A stretch of DNA of 39,338 nucleotides, taken from contig NZ_BQID01000027.1 in assembly GCF_021602345.1 (NCBI RefSeq), positions 1-39,338 on the forward strand. Reading direction: 5' to 3'. Shown here one piece after another: positions 23,749 to 32,763 of this stretch; the first letter of the stretch is position 1; each line of letters begins with the position of its first letter. A program made the position numbers and the translations under genes. This DNA comes from Pseudomonas pharyngis. Its GTDB lineage: Bacteria; Pseudomonadota; Gammaproteobacteria; Pseudomonadales; Pseudomonadaceae. The notes below the pieces were generated by a model. It was not told the DNA's origin. It did no database searches and saw only the letters and a list, made by a program, of their open reading frames with translations.

Positions 23749-24708
23749 TCAAGCGACGGCTACGACGTCGAGAATCCGTTGCACCACCCGATCCTGGTCG
23801 ATACCAGCGGCTTCGGCCTCGAACGACAGAATGATGCGGTGACGCAACACGTCGAACAGCACCGCCTGGATGTCTTCCGGGCTGACGAAGTCGCGACCGG
23901 CCAGCCAGGCGTGGGCGCGGGCGCAGCGGTCGAGGGCAATGGAGCCACGCGGACTGGCGCCGTAGGCGATCCACTCGGCCATTTCCGGGTCGAACTTGGC
24001 CGGGTTGCGCGTGGCCATGACCAGTTGCACCAGGTATTCCTCCACGGCGTCCGCCATGTACAGCCCGAGGATTTCCTTGCGCGCGGCGAAGATCGCCTGC
24101 TGGCTGACCCGGCGTTCGGGCTTGGTTTCGCCGTTGAGGGCTTCGCCCCGGGCCTGTTGCAGGATCCGGCGTTCGACGGCCGCGTCCGGGAAACCCATTT
24201 TCACGTGCATCAGGAAGCGGTCGAGCTGGGCTTCGGGCAACGGATAGGTGCCTTCCTGCTCGATCGGGTTCTGCGTGGCCATCACCAGGAACAGCGGCGA
24301 CAACTCGTAAGTGCTGCGCCCGACACTGACCTGACGTTCGGCCATGGCTTCGAGCAAGGCTGATTGCACCTTGGCCGGGGCGCGATTGATTTCGTCCGCC
24401 AGCACCAGGTTGTGGAAGATCGGCCCTTGCTGGAACACGAAACTGCCGGTTTCCGGGCGATAGATCTCGGTGCCAGTGATGTCGGCCGGCAGCAGGTCCG
24501 GAGTGAACTGGATGCGATGGAACTGGGCTTCGATGCCCTCGGCGAGCTCTTTGATCGCTTTGGTCTTGGCCAGACCCGGAGCGCCCTCGACCAGCATGTG
24601 GCCGTCGGCGAGCAGGGCGATGAGCAAGCGCTCGATGAGTTTTTCCTGGCCGAGAATCTGCGTTGAAAGAAAGGTTCGCAGCGCCAGCAGCGCTTCACGA
24701 TGTTCCAT
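23749..24708 (-). CDS. MoxR-family AAA+ ATPase
   Basis: A 319-aa ATPase. Walker A is GAPGLAKT (residues 42-49), Walker B LVLADEINRAP, followed by sensor 1 MATQNP and the lid domain with RGSIALDRCARAHA. MoxR proteins act as chaperones that insert cofactors or remodel partner VWA proteins. It is the first gene of the six-gene operon, whose order MoxR-DUF58-DUF4381-BatA-BatB/C-BatD next to gdhB I recall as conserved in Pseudomonas, including P. aeruginosa (PA3070-PA3075). Confidence 0.93.
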   Translation of the reverse strand: MEHREALLALRTFLSTQILGQEKLIERLLIALLADGHMLVEGAPGLAKTKAIKELAEGIEAQFHRIQFTPDLLPADITGTEIYRPETGSFVFQQGPIFHNLVLADEINRAPAKVQSALLEAMAERQVSVGRSTYELSPLFLVMATQNPIEQEGTYPLPEAQLDRFLMHVKMGFPDAAVERRILQQARGEALNGETKPERRVSQQAIFAARKEILGLYMADAVEEYLVQLVMATRNPAKFDPEMAEWIAYGASPRGSIALDRCARAHAWLAGRDFVSPEDIQAVLFDVLRHRIILSFEAEAAGIDQDRVVQRILDVVAVA

Positions 24709-24889
24709 CGATGACTGTTCCTGGAAAGGGTGGCCACAGGCGTTCGGATAACGCCGGGGCTGGGGGCGTTACTTTAATCCATCGCAGGGGGTGGCGACTA
24801 ACGGCATTTTGCGCAAAGTGCGCGAAATGACCGGGGCAATTGTTGGAATTTTTGTAGGGCGGGGGAGGTGCGGTGTTCTTTCGGGCCCT

Positions 24890-24970
24890 ATCGCGAGCAG
24901 GCTCGCTCCCACAGTGACCGCGTTCTGTCAGTAAGACACGGTCCACTGTGGGAGCGAGCCTGCTCGCGAT
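24890..24970. repeat. REP doublet (tgtgggagcgagcctgctcgcg)
   Basis: Inverted copies tatcgcgagcaggctcgctc (left) and gagcgagcctgctcgcgat (right) flank about 30 bp. Same variant as at 7039-7121. It sits between the moxR start and the end of the 117-aa gene. Confidence 0.9.
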
Positions 24971-24989
24971 TGGGCCAGTGCAGACGCCA

Positions 24990-25343
24990 TTAAACTTCGC
25001 TAATGAAGGTCCCGGTGCCATCAAGAATGTTCTTCAGGGTTTCCTCGACCTCGGCCAGATCGACCATGTCCGGGTTGAAGGTGATTTCCAGCACATCATC
25101 CCCGTTTAAAGCATCGGCATCTGCCGCCGCGATTTCGATCTTCAGCAGTGTCCTGGTCAGCGTGACCTTGACGCCATCGAGCGTGGACGGCTCGCCATCC
25201 AGGGTGATCTCCAGCTCATCCTCGTCCGGGTAACGGCTCATCAGGAACATGTCGCCCTTGTCGCTGTGGCAGCAGAGCATGGCCATGTTGTCTTCTTCGT
25301 CGTCGCACGGGTTGACGATCAAAAGGGCGGTGGTCATTTGCAT
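24990..25343 (-). CDS. Conserved 117-aa acidic protein between gdhB and moxR
   Basis: The start at 25343 (MQMTTALLIVNPCDDEEDN) follows AGGA at about 8 nt; an in-frame ATG six bases later is an alternative. It is very acidic (DEDELEITLDGEP; ADADALNGDDVLEITF) with a CC pair (AMLCCHSDKGDMF). It has no signal or membrane segment. I recall a gene of this size at the same place in P. aeruginosa (around PA3069), of unknown function. The earlier in-frame start at 25460 would add unrelated residues and is rejected. Confidence 0.75.
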   Translation of the reverse strand: MQMTTALLIVNPCDDEEDNMAMLCCHSDKGDMFLMSRYPDEDELEITLDGEPSTLDGVKVTLTRTLLKIEIAAADADALNGDDVLEITFNPDMVDLAEVEETLKNILDGTGTFISEV

Positions 25344-25859
25344 GGGGAATTCCTGCCTCGGCGGGCGTGTTGGTCGCAATTGGGCGCGATTCTGCCAGCC
25401 CCCGGGAATTTCTGCATGTGAGAGTGTCAGAGGATGTGTCGTGAACGCGACACAGGTCAATGGTCATTCCTGGCACGCCTGTACCGTAAAAACGGGGATT
25501 CAGACCGGCGTTCCGCCCCATGAATGCTAGTGTTTACCGATGCGCGGGCCTTGGTTTACGTGCCAATGACCGAATATGTCGCAGCACCGCAAGCAGACAC
25601 ATTGTCGCACCCATTAAGCTGCGCAACGGATGAGCACCCGTAAAGGCATTGCCAGGGCCCCGCGAGCGGCGCCAGACAGTCGTTTTTGCAGATGCCCATT
25701 CATGGAAGGTGAATGTGACCTGAGTGTCTCGTCCAGCTTCACCCACCTGTCACCCTGTTTCCTCTGCCCGAGAATCAGGAACAGGGCGACGGAACGCCCC
25801 GAAAGGGGTTTTGCACGCGACGCTTTCCATCAATAACAAGCCCAAGCGGAGTACCACAG
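25344..25859. other. 516-bp intergenic region upstream of gdhB
   Basis: No convincing gene is seen on either strand. There is a small hairpin GTGTCG-tgaacg-CGACAC (25436-25453). A terminator-like CCCC-GAAA-GGGG-TTTT (25797-25812) lies about 50 bp before the gdhB start, which could act as a leader attenuator or end upstream transcription. The gdhB ribosome site CGGAG is at 25847-25851. No clear sigma-70 or sigma-54 promoter was identified. Confidence 0.4.
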
Positions 25860-28800
25860 ATGGCGTTCTTCACCGCAGCCAGCAAAGCCGACTTCCAGCA
25901 CCAACTGCAAGCGGCACTGGCGCAGCACATCAGTGAACAGGCACTGCCACAAGTGGCGCTGTTCGCTGAACAATTCTTCGGCATCATTTCCCTGGACGAG
26001 CTGACCCAACGTCGCCTCTCCGACCTCGCTGGCTGTACTCTTTCTGCGTGGCGCCTGCTTGAGCGCTTCGATCACGCGCAACCGCAAGTGCGCGTCTACA
26101 ACCCCGATTACGAACGTCACGGCTGGCAGTCGACCCACACCGCGGTCGAAGTGCTGCACCATGACTTGCCGTTCCTGGTGGACTCGGTGCGTACCGAGCT
26201 GAACCGTCGCGGCTACAGCATCCACACCCTGCAGACCACCGTGCTGAGCGTGCGTCGTGGCAGCAAGGGCGAGTTGCTGGAAATCCTGCCAAAAGGCACC
26301 ACCGGCGAAGGCGTGCTGCACGAGTCGCTGATGTACCTGGAAATCGACCGCTGCGCCAACGCGGCCGAATTGAATGTGCTGTCCAAGGAACTGGAACAGG
26401 TCCTGGGTGAAGTCCGCGTCGCGGTCGCCGATTTCGAGCCGATGAAGGCCAAGGTGCAGGAAATCCTCACCAAGCTCGATAACAGCGCATTCGCCGTCGA
26501 TGCCGACGAAAAGAACGAAATCAAGAGCTTCCTGGAATGGCTGGTGGGCAACCACTTCACCTTCCTTGGTTACGAAGAGTTCACCGTTGTCGATCAGGCC
26601 GATGGTGGCCATATCGAATACGACCAGAACTCCTTCCTCGGCTTGACCAAGATGCTGCGCACCGGTCTGACCAACGAAGACCGCCACATCGAAGACTATG
26701 CCGTGAACTACCTGCGCGAACCGACACTGCTGTCGTTCGCCAAGGCCGCGCATCCGAGCCGCGTGCACCGTCCGGCCTACCCGGACTACGTGTCGATTCG
26801 CGAAATCGATGCCGACGGCAAAGTGATCAAGGAACACCGCTTCATGGGCCTGTACACCTCTTCGGTGTATGGCGAAAGCGTGCGTGTCATTCCGTTCATC
26901 CGCCGCAAGGTCGAGGAAATCGAGCGCCGTTCCGGCTTCCAGTCCAAGGCTCACCTGGGCAAGGAACTGGCACAGGTTCTGGAAGTGCTGCCGCGTGACG
27001 ACCTGTTCCAGACTCCGGTCGACGAACTGTTCAGCACCGTGATGTCGATCGTGCAGATTCAGGAACGCAACAAGATCCGCGTGTTCCTGCGCAAAGACCC
27101 GTACGGTCGTTTCTGCTACTGCCTGGCCTACGTGCCGCGTGACATCTACTCCACCGAAGTTCGCCAGAAGATCCAGCAAGTGCTGATGGAGCGCCTGAAA
27201 GCTTCCGACTGCGAATTCTGGACGTTCTTCTCCGAGTCCGTGCTGGCCCGCGTGCAACTGATCCTGCGCGTCGACCCGAAAAACCGCATCGACATCGACC
27301 CGCTGCAACTGGAAAACGAAGTGATCCAGGCCTGCCGCAGCTGGCAGGACGACTACGCTGCACTGACCGTCGAAACCTTCGGCGAAGCCAACGGCACCAA
27401 CGTGCTGGCCGACTTCCCGAAAGGCTTCCCGGCCGGCTACCGCGAGCGTTTCGCTGCGCATTCGGCCGTGGTCGACATGCAGCACTTGCTCAATCTGAGC
27501 GAGAAGAAGCCGCTGGCCATGAGCTTCTACCAGCCGCTGGCCTCCGGCCCACGCGAGCTGCACTGCAAGCTGTATCACGCCGATACCCCGCTGGCCCTGT
27601 CCGACGTACTGCCGATCCTGGAAAACCTCGGCCTGCGCGTGCTCGGTGAATTCCCGTACCGTCTGCGTCACACCAACGGCCGCGAGTTCTGGATTCACGA
27701 CTTCGCGTTCACCGCCGCCGAAGGCCTGGAACTGGACATCCAGCAACTCAACGACACCCTGCAGGACGCGTTCGTCCACATCGTCCGTGGCGATGCCGAG
27801 AACGATGCGTTCAACCGTCTGGTGCTGACCGCCGGCCTGCCATGGCGCGACGTTGCGCTGCTGCGTGCCTACGCCCGTTACCTGAAGCAGATCCGCCTGG
27901 GCTTCGACCTCGGTTACATCGCCAGCACCCTGAACAACCACACCGACATCGCTCGTGAACTGACCCGGTTGTTCAAGACCCGTTTCTATCTGGCCCGCAA
28001 GCTGGGCAGCGATGATCTGGACGACAAGCAACAACGTCTGGAACAGGCGATCCTGACAGCGCTGGACGACGTTCAGGTCCTCAACGAAGACCGCATCCTG
28101 CGTCGTTACCTGGACCTGATCAAAGCGACCCTGCGCACCAACTTCTACCAGACCGACGCCAACGGCCAGAACAAGTCGTACTTCAGCTTCAAGTTCAACC
28201 CGCACTTGATCCCTGAGCTGCCGAAACCGGTGCCGAAGTTCGAAATCTTCGTTTACTCGCCACGGGTCGAAGGCGTGCACCTGCGCTTCGGCAACGTCGC
28301 TCGTGGTGGTCTGCGCTGGTCCGACCGCGAAGAAGACTTCCGTACCGAAGTCCTCGGCCTGGTAAAAGCCCAGCAAGTGAAGAACTCGGTCATCGTGCCA
28401 GTAGGTGCGAAGGGCGGCTTCCTGCCGCGTCGCCTGCCACTGGGCGGCAGCCGTGACGAGATTGCGGCCGAGGGCATCGCCTGCTACCGCATCTTCATCT
28501 CGGGCCTGTTGGACATCACCGACAACCTGAAGGACGGCAAACTGGTACCGCCGGCCAACGTCGTGCGGCATGACGACGATGACCCGTACCTGGTGGTCGC
28601 GGCGGACAAGGGCACTGCAACCTTCTCCGACATCGCCAACGGCATTGCCATCGATTACGGCTTCTGGCTGGGTGACGCGTTCGCGTCCGGTGGTTCGGCC
28701 GGTTACGACCACAAGAAAATGGGCATCACCGCCAAGGGCGCGTGGGTCGGCGTACAGCGCCACTTCCGCGAGCGCGGCATCAATGTCCAGGAAGACAGCA

Positions 28801-30746
28801 TCACGGTGGTCGGCGTGGGTGACATGGCCGGTGACGTGTTCGGTAACGGCCTGCTGATGTCCGACAAGCTGCAACTGGTTGCCGCGTTCAACCACATGCA
28901 CATCTTCATCGATCCGAATCCGGATCCGGCCACCAGCTTCGCCGAGCGTCAACGCATGTTCGACCTGCCGCGTTCGGCCTGGTCCGACTACGACACCAGC
29001 ATCATGTCCGAAGGCGGCGGCATCTTCTCGCGCAGCGCGAAGAGCATCGCCATCTCGCCACAGATGAAAGAGCGCTTCGACATCCAGGCCGACAAGCTGA
29101 CCCCGACCGAACTGCTGAATGCCTTGCTCAAGGCACCGGTGGATCTGCTGTGGAACGGCGGTATCGGTACTTACGTCAAAGCCAGCACCGAAAGCCACGC
29201 CGATGTCGGCGACAAGGCCAACGATGCGCTGCGCGTGAACGGCAACGAACTGCGCTGCAAAGTGGTGGGCGAGGGCGGTAACCTCGGCATGACCCAACTG
29301 GGTCGTGTGGAATTCGGTCTCAATGGCGGCGGTTCCAACACCGACTTCATCGACAACGCCGGTGGCGTGGACTGCTCCGACCACGAAGTGAACATCAAGA
29401 TCCTGCTGAACGAAGTGGTTCAGGCCGGCGACATGACCGACAAGCAACGCAACCAGTTGCTGGCGAGCATGACCGACGAAGTCGGTGGTCTGGTGCTGGG
29501 CAACAACTACAAGCAGACTCAGGCCCTGTCCCTGGCGGCCCGCCGTGCTTACGCGCGGATCGCCGAGTACAAGCGTCTGATGAGCGACCTGGAAGGCCGT
29601 GGCAAGCTGGATCGCGCCATCGAGTTCCTGCCGACCGAAGAGCAACTGGCCGAACGCGTTGCCGAAGGCCATGGCCTGACGCGTCCAGAGCTGTCGGTGC
29701 TGATCTCGTACAGCAAGATCGACCTCAAGGAGCAGCTGCTGGGCTCCCTGGTGCCGGACGACGATTACCTGACCCGCGACATGGAAACGGCGTTCCCGCC
29801 GACCCTGGTCAGCAAGTTCTCCGAAGCCATGCGTCGTCACCGCCTGAAGCGCGAGATCGTCAGCACCCAGATCGCCAACGATCTGGTCAACCACATGGGC
29901 ATCACCTTCGTTCAGCGGCTCAAAGAGTCGACCGGCATGACCCCGGCGAACGTGGCCGGCGCTTACGTGATCGTGCGCGACATCTTCCACCTCCCGCACT
30001 GGTTCCGTCAGATCGAAGCGCTGGACTACCAGGTTTCCGCTGACGTGCAGCTGGAGCTGATGGACGAGCTGATGCGCCTGGGCCGTCGCGCCACGCGCTG
30101 GTTCCTGCGTGCCCGCCGCAACGAGCAGAACGCTGCCCGTGACGTCGCGCATTTCGGTCCGCACCTCAAAGAGCTGGGCCTGAAGCTGGACGAACTGTTG
30201 AGCGGCGAAATCCGAGAAAACTGGCAGGCGCGCTATCAGGCGTACGTCGCCGCTGGTGTACCGGAACTGCTGGCGCGTATGGTGGCGGGTACTACCCACC
30301 TCTACACGCTGCTGCCGATCATCGAAGCCGCCGACGTGACCGGTCAGGATCCAGCCGAAGTGGCCAAGGCGTACTTCGCCGTGGGCAGCGCGCTGGACAT
30401 CACCTGGTACATTTCGCAGATCAGCGCCTTGCCGGTTGAAAACAACTGGCAGGCCCTGGCCCGTGAAGCGTTCCGCGACGACGTCGACTGGCAGCAACGC
30501 GCGATCACCATCGCCGTTCTGCAAGCGGGCGGCGGTAACCTGGACGTCGAAGAGCGTCTGGCGCTGTGGATGGCGCAACACGACGCGATGATCCAGCGCT
30601 GGCGCGCCATGCTGGTGGAAATCCGTGCCGCCAGCGGCACCGACTACGCCATGTACGCGGTGGCCAACCGTGAGCTGAACGACGTGGCGCTGAGCGGTCA
30701 GGCGGTCGTGCCTGCTGCGGCGACGGCGGAGCTTGAGCTTGCTTGA
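25860..30746 (+). CDS. gdhB: NAD-specific glutamate dehydrogenase, large (GDH-180) class
   Basis: A 1628-aa protein of the bacterial large GDH family, known from Pseudomonas GdhB and Streptomyces, oxidising glutamate to 2-oxoglutarate with NAD. Long N-terminal regulatory segments occupy about 1-750. The catalytic core follows, with RGGLRWSDREEDFRTEVLGL, the substrate lysine region PVGAKGGFLPRR near 850, and TVVGVGDMAGDVFGNG as the Rossmann nucleotide site near 985. An all-helical C-terminal domain completes it. Length is typical. The start has CGGAG 8 nt upstream. Codon bias is so strong that TTA, CTA and TCA never occur, leaving the whole opposite frame open; this suggests high expression. 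Confidence 0.96.
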   Translation: MAFFTAASKADFQHQLQAALAQHISEQALPQVALFAEQFFGIISLDELTQRRLSDLAGCTLSAWRLLERFDHAQPQVRVYNPDYERHGWQSTHTAVEVLHHDLPFLVDSVRTELNRRGYSIHTLQTTVLSVRRGSKGELLEILPKGTTGEGVLHESLMYLEIDRCANAAELNVLSKELEQVLGEVRVAVADFEPMKAKVQEILTKLDNSAFAVDADEKNEIKSFLEWLVGNHFTFLGYEEFTVVDQADGGHIEYDQNSFLGLTKMLRTGLTNEDRHIEDYAVNYLREPTLLSFAKAAHPSRVHRPAYPDYVSIREIDADGKVIKEHRFMGLYTSSVYGESVRVIPFIRRKVEEIERRSGFQSKAHLGKELAQVLEVLPRDDLFQTPVDELFSTVMSIVQIQERNKIRVFLRKDPYGRFCYCLAYVPRDIYSTEVRQKIQQVLMERLKASDCEFWTFFSESVLARVQLILRVDPKNRIDIDPLQLENEVIQACRSWQDDYAALTVETFGEANGTNVLADFPKGFPAGYRERFAAHSAVVDMQHLLNLSEKKPLAMSFYQPLASGPRELHCKLYHADTPLALSDVLPILENLGLRVLGEFPYRLRHTNGREFWIHDFAFTAAEGLELDIQQLNDTLQDAFVHIVRGDAENDAFNRLVLTAGLPWRDVALLRAYARYLKQIRLGFDLGYIASTLNNHTDIARELTRLFKTRFYLARKLGSDDLDDKQQRLEQAILTALDDVQVLNEDRILRRYLDLIKATLRTNFYQTDANGQNKSYFSFKFNPHLIPELPKPVPKFEIFVYSPRVEGVHLRFGNVARGGLRWSDREEDFRTEVLGLVKAQQVKNSVIVPVGAKGGFLPRRLPLGGSRDEIAAEGIACYRIFISGLLDITDNLKDGKLVPPANVVRHDDDDPYLVVAADKGTATFSDIANGIAIDYGFWLGDAFASGGSAGYDHKKMGITAKGAWVGVQRHFRERGINVQEDSITVVGVGDMAGDVFGNGLLMSDKLQLVAAFNHMHIFIDPNPDPATSFAERQRMFDLPRSAWSDYDTSIMSEGGGIFSRSAKSIAISPQMKERFDIQADKLTPTELLNALLKAPVDLLWNGGIGTYVKASTESHADVGDKANDALRVNGNELRCKVVGEGGNLGMTQLGRVEFGLNGGGSNTDFIDNAGGVDCSDHEVNIKILLNEVVQAGDMTDKQRNQLLASMTDEVGGLVLGNNYKQTQALSLAARRAYARIAEYKRLMSDLEGRGKLDRAIEFLPTEEQLAERVAEGHGLTRPELSVLISYSKIDLKEQLLGSLVPDDDYLTRDMETAFPPTLVSKFSEAMRRHRLKREIVSTQIANDLVNHMGITFVQRLKESTGMTPANVAGAYVIVRDIFHLPHWFRQIEALDYQVSADVQLELMDELMRLGRRATRWFLRARRNEQNAARDVAHFGPHLKELGLKLDELLSGEIRENWQARYQAYVAAGVPELLARMVAGTTHLYTLLPIIEAADVTGQDPAEVAKAYFAVGSALDITWYISQISALPVENNWQALAREAFRDDVDWQQRAITIAVLQAGGGNLDVEERLALWMAQHDAMIQRWRAMLVEIRAASGTDYAMYAVANRELNDVALSGQAVVPAAATAELELA

Positions 30747-30760
30747 GTAACCGTTGAATG

Positions 30761-30799
30761 AAAAAGCCCCTGCATTGTGAGATGCTGGGGCTTTTTTTT
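30761..30799. terminator. Bidirectional Rho-independent terminator after gdhB
   Basis: AGCCCC-TGCAT pairs with ATGC-T-GGGGCT around a short loop, preceded by five A and followed by eight T. It serves gdhB on the plus strand and, by symmetry, the lipoprotein gene that ends at 30817 on the minus strand. Confidence 0.92.
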
Positions 30800-30816
30800 G
30801 CCTGATGGTTTTCTCG

Positions 30817-31530
30817 TTACTGCAAGTTATGTCCTTGTTTGTTATCAAGCATCGACACTTTATCTGCCGGCTTGGTCAGCAAATTACTGAGCGACTGGTC
30901 AAACTTCTGCAACGCCCGAACCTGAACTTCCTGTTGCTGATTAATATCCGCAATAATCTCCTCTGAACGCTTGAAGTCCGCCCAGACCGGCGTCAATTCT
31001 TTTGCCTCAGACCCCTTGGCCGTCCCGATATAGTTGAACTTCCCATCATAAAAATCCGCACTCACATCCGCCTTGATGTTCGAACTGCGCGACGTAATCA
31101 ACTGGCTGTGCGTGTCGACGATCGCCATCACATCCGGGTTGGCCGCGCGCAGGCTTTGCATGTCCGGGTACACCGTGACCGAGCCGAACTGGCGTTGCAG
31201 CGAGGCTTTCACCCAATCCACCGCCATGTCCGGTTTTGAAGTGGCGACGTAGGCGTCATGGATCGGCTGCACCAGCAGGCTCTGGCCGAAACCGGTGCCG
31301 GCGTTGGCCTGGTAGTTGCGCAAATAGTCGCGGTTGGCCTGGGTGCTTGGGCTGTAGATGACACCCAGCGAGATACCGGGACCGCTTTTGACCTGGGTGG
31401 CGCTGCTGCGTCCCACCGGTTGGTTGAACAGCGTATCGAGGGAGGAAACCGCTTTCGGAGCGGTTGGAACAGAACAGGCTGACACGGCTAAAACCGATAT
31501 CGCCAGAGTACTGGCAAATGCAAGTTTCAT
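30817..31530 (-). CDS. Predicted lipoprotein of unknown function
   Basis: A 237-aa protein with a lipoprotein signal peptide: MKLAFASTLAISVLAVSAC with lipobox LAVSAC and Cys19 as the acylation site. The start at 31530 has GGGAG just upstream; an in-frame ATG at 31551 would add seven residues before the signal and is not used. The mature part contains a TVYPDMQSLRAANPDVMAIVDTHSQL segment resembling outer-membrane or envelope-biogenesis lipoproteins that bind repeat ligands, but I cannot name a family. The C-terminus is helical and polar. It converges with gdhB. Confidence 0.8.
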   Translation of the reverse strand: MKLAFASTLAISVLAVSACSVPTAPKAVSSLDTLFNQPVGRSSATQVKSGPGISLGVIYSPSTQANRDYLRNYQANAGTGFGQSLLVQPIHDAYVATSKPDMAVDWVKASLQRQFGSVTVYPDMQSLRAANPDVMAIVDTHSQLITSRSSNIKADVSADFYDGKFNYIGTAKGSEAKELTPVWADFKRSEEIIADINQQQEVQVRALQKFDQSLSNLLTKPADKVSMLDNKQGHNLQ

Positions 31531-31713
31531 GGTGAGTCTCCCGTGAAGCAACTTCAGTCGGAAAGTCAGAGGTGTCGAGGTTGATCAAATTGAACCGGCG
31601 ACAGTTGCCTCAGACTACTCCCGCCAAACTGAAAACAACCTGACAATTTGCTGAATGACTGTCATGCAATAGTTTTATTGGCTGTAAGCCTTCTTGATTA
31701 ATTGCCGCGAGAA

Positions 31714-31748
31714 ATAAAAAAGGCGCAAATCAAAAATTTCCGCCTTTC
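31714..31748 (-). terminator. Rho-independent terminator of the cupin gene
   Basis: On the minus strand AAAGGCG pairs with CGCCTTT across a 17-nt AT-rich loop, and the right arm runs into TTTTTTA. It begins about 24 nt after the cupin stop. Confidence 0.7.
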
Positions 31749-31771
31749 ATTTATGGCTGGTTAAACAACCA

Positions 31772-32191
31772 TCAGTTTTTCAATGGGATCAGCACTTGCT
31801 CGTCCGGCGAGAGCACCATGAACACCAGCAACTTGGCCGGTTTGCTCTTGCTGGCATTTTTCGAGATCAAATGCTCGGAACCGGCCGGCTCGTACCAGTA
31901 CTGGCCTTTCTTGTAGGTGATCGGTTGCTCACCTTTGACCTGGGAAACGATCTCGCCTTCGAGCACGTAGGCCATGGCGGTGCCGTCGTGTTTGTGGGCG
32001 ATCGAGGACTGGCCGGGTTTGTAATCGACTTCGATCATCATGGCTTTTTTGCCCGGGACGTTTTTCAGCATCTGGTCCTGCAGCACCGAGATTTTCTCGG
32101 ACGGGGAATCGGTACCGTGGGCCAGTGCCGAAGCGCTGATGGTGAGGGCCAGAGCGGCGAGCGGGGCGGCAAGCAAGTGCAGGATTTTCAT
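31772..32191 (-). CDS. Exported cupin-domain protein
   Basis: A 139-aa protein starting MKILHLLAAPLAALALTISA with cleavage after SALA, followed by a single beta-barrel cupin. Motif 1 reads KPGQSSIAHKHDGTAMAYVLEGE with His residues in AHKHD, and motif 2 reads YEPAGSEHLISKNAS with His in SEHL. One metal is likely bound, but the substrate is unknown. ATG at 32191 has AGGTGA 5 nt upstream, whereas the GTG at 32200 has none. Small exported cupins are often quercetinase-like or stress-related; nothing here decides that. Confidence 0.85.
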   Translation of the reverse strand: MKILHLLAAPLAALALTISASALAHGTDSPSEKISVLQDQMLKNVPGKKAMMIEVDYKPGQSSIAHKHDGTAMAYVLEGEIVSQVKGEQPITYKKGQYWYEPAGSEHLISKNASKSKPAKLLVFMVLSPDEQVLIPLKN

Positions 32192-32312
32192 GGTGATCAC
32201 CTGATGAAGTGGGGGAGTCGGTGATCACAGTAGTCCGCGTGCCGGGGTATTCAAACGGCCAATATTCGGGAAGTTCGGGTGACCAATCTGGGGGATATCA
32301 GCGCATTCAAAT

Positions 32313-32342
32313 ACGCCATCGCTGGCTTGCCAGCGATGGCGT
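32313..32342. repeat. Perfect palindrome (acgccatcgctggc arms)
   Basis: Fourteen-base arms around a tt loop, 7 bp past the stop of the ABM gene. No T-run follows on either strand, so a REP-like 3'-end structure is more likely than a true terminator. Confidence 0.75.
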
Positions 32343-32349
32343 CAGTAAG

Positions 32350-32643
32350 TCAAACGATAGGAAAGCTATTGAAATCCACGCTATTGGCCAGACGACTGTC
32401 GATCAAGTCAATAAACCCCTGAGCCTCAGGCCGGTTGAAATGCGCCTGCATCGCCGCTTCCGACTGCCAGCGGGCGCTGACCGTCCAGCGGTGGCTGTCC
32501 TCGGGGCAGCGGTCGACCATGTAGGAATCGCAGCCCGGCGTCTGGCGCAGGGTTTCGACGATCTTCTGCAACTGCTTGCCCAGCTCCTCCGATCGGCCGG
32601 CGGCAGCCTGCACCTGTACGGTGTTGATCACTTCGTTGGACAT
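32350..32643 (-). CDS. ABM-family (antibiotic biosynthesis monooxygenase-like) protein
   Basis: A 97-aa protein with the dimeric alpha-beta barrel pattern: an initial strand INTVQVQAAAGRSEELGKQL, then LRQTPGCDSYMVDR, a strand HRWTVSARWQSEAAMQAHF, and helix/strand to the end. The family includes small cofactor-free oxygenases and heme-degrading relatives, but many members have unknown substrates. It lies 120 bp downstream of the MocR regulator on the same strand and could be read through from it. Its start is MSNEVIN with GGAGT upstream. Confidence 0.82.
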   Translation of the reverse strand: MSNEVINTVQVQAAAGRSEELGKQLQKIVETLRQTPGCDSYMVDRCPEDSHRWTVSARWQSEAAMQAHFNRPEAQGFIDLIDSRLANSVDFNSFPIV

Positions 32644-32763
32644 TGCTCACACTCCTGAATCAGGCCGGACGAATCCTGCTCACTGAGGGATAACGCTTGT
32701 GCAGAATAGGCCTGCACCCCCGGATCACCAATAACCAATCGGCGGTTAATCGTTTAGGCCAAT

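Noticed and set aside
25830-30848. A 1672-codon open frame antisense to gdhB
   Set aside because: It is codon-aligned with gdhB, so antisense stops arise only from TTA, CTA or TCA codons, which this strongly biased gene avoids. The translation is His/Gln/Val-rich shadow sequence with no domain.
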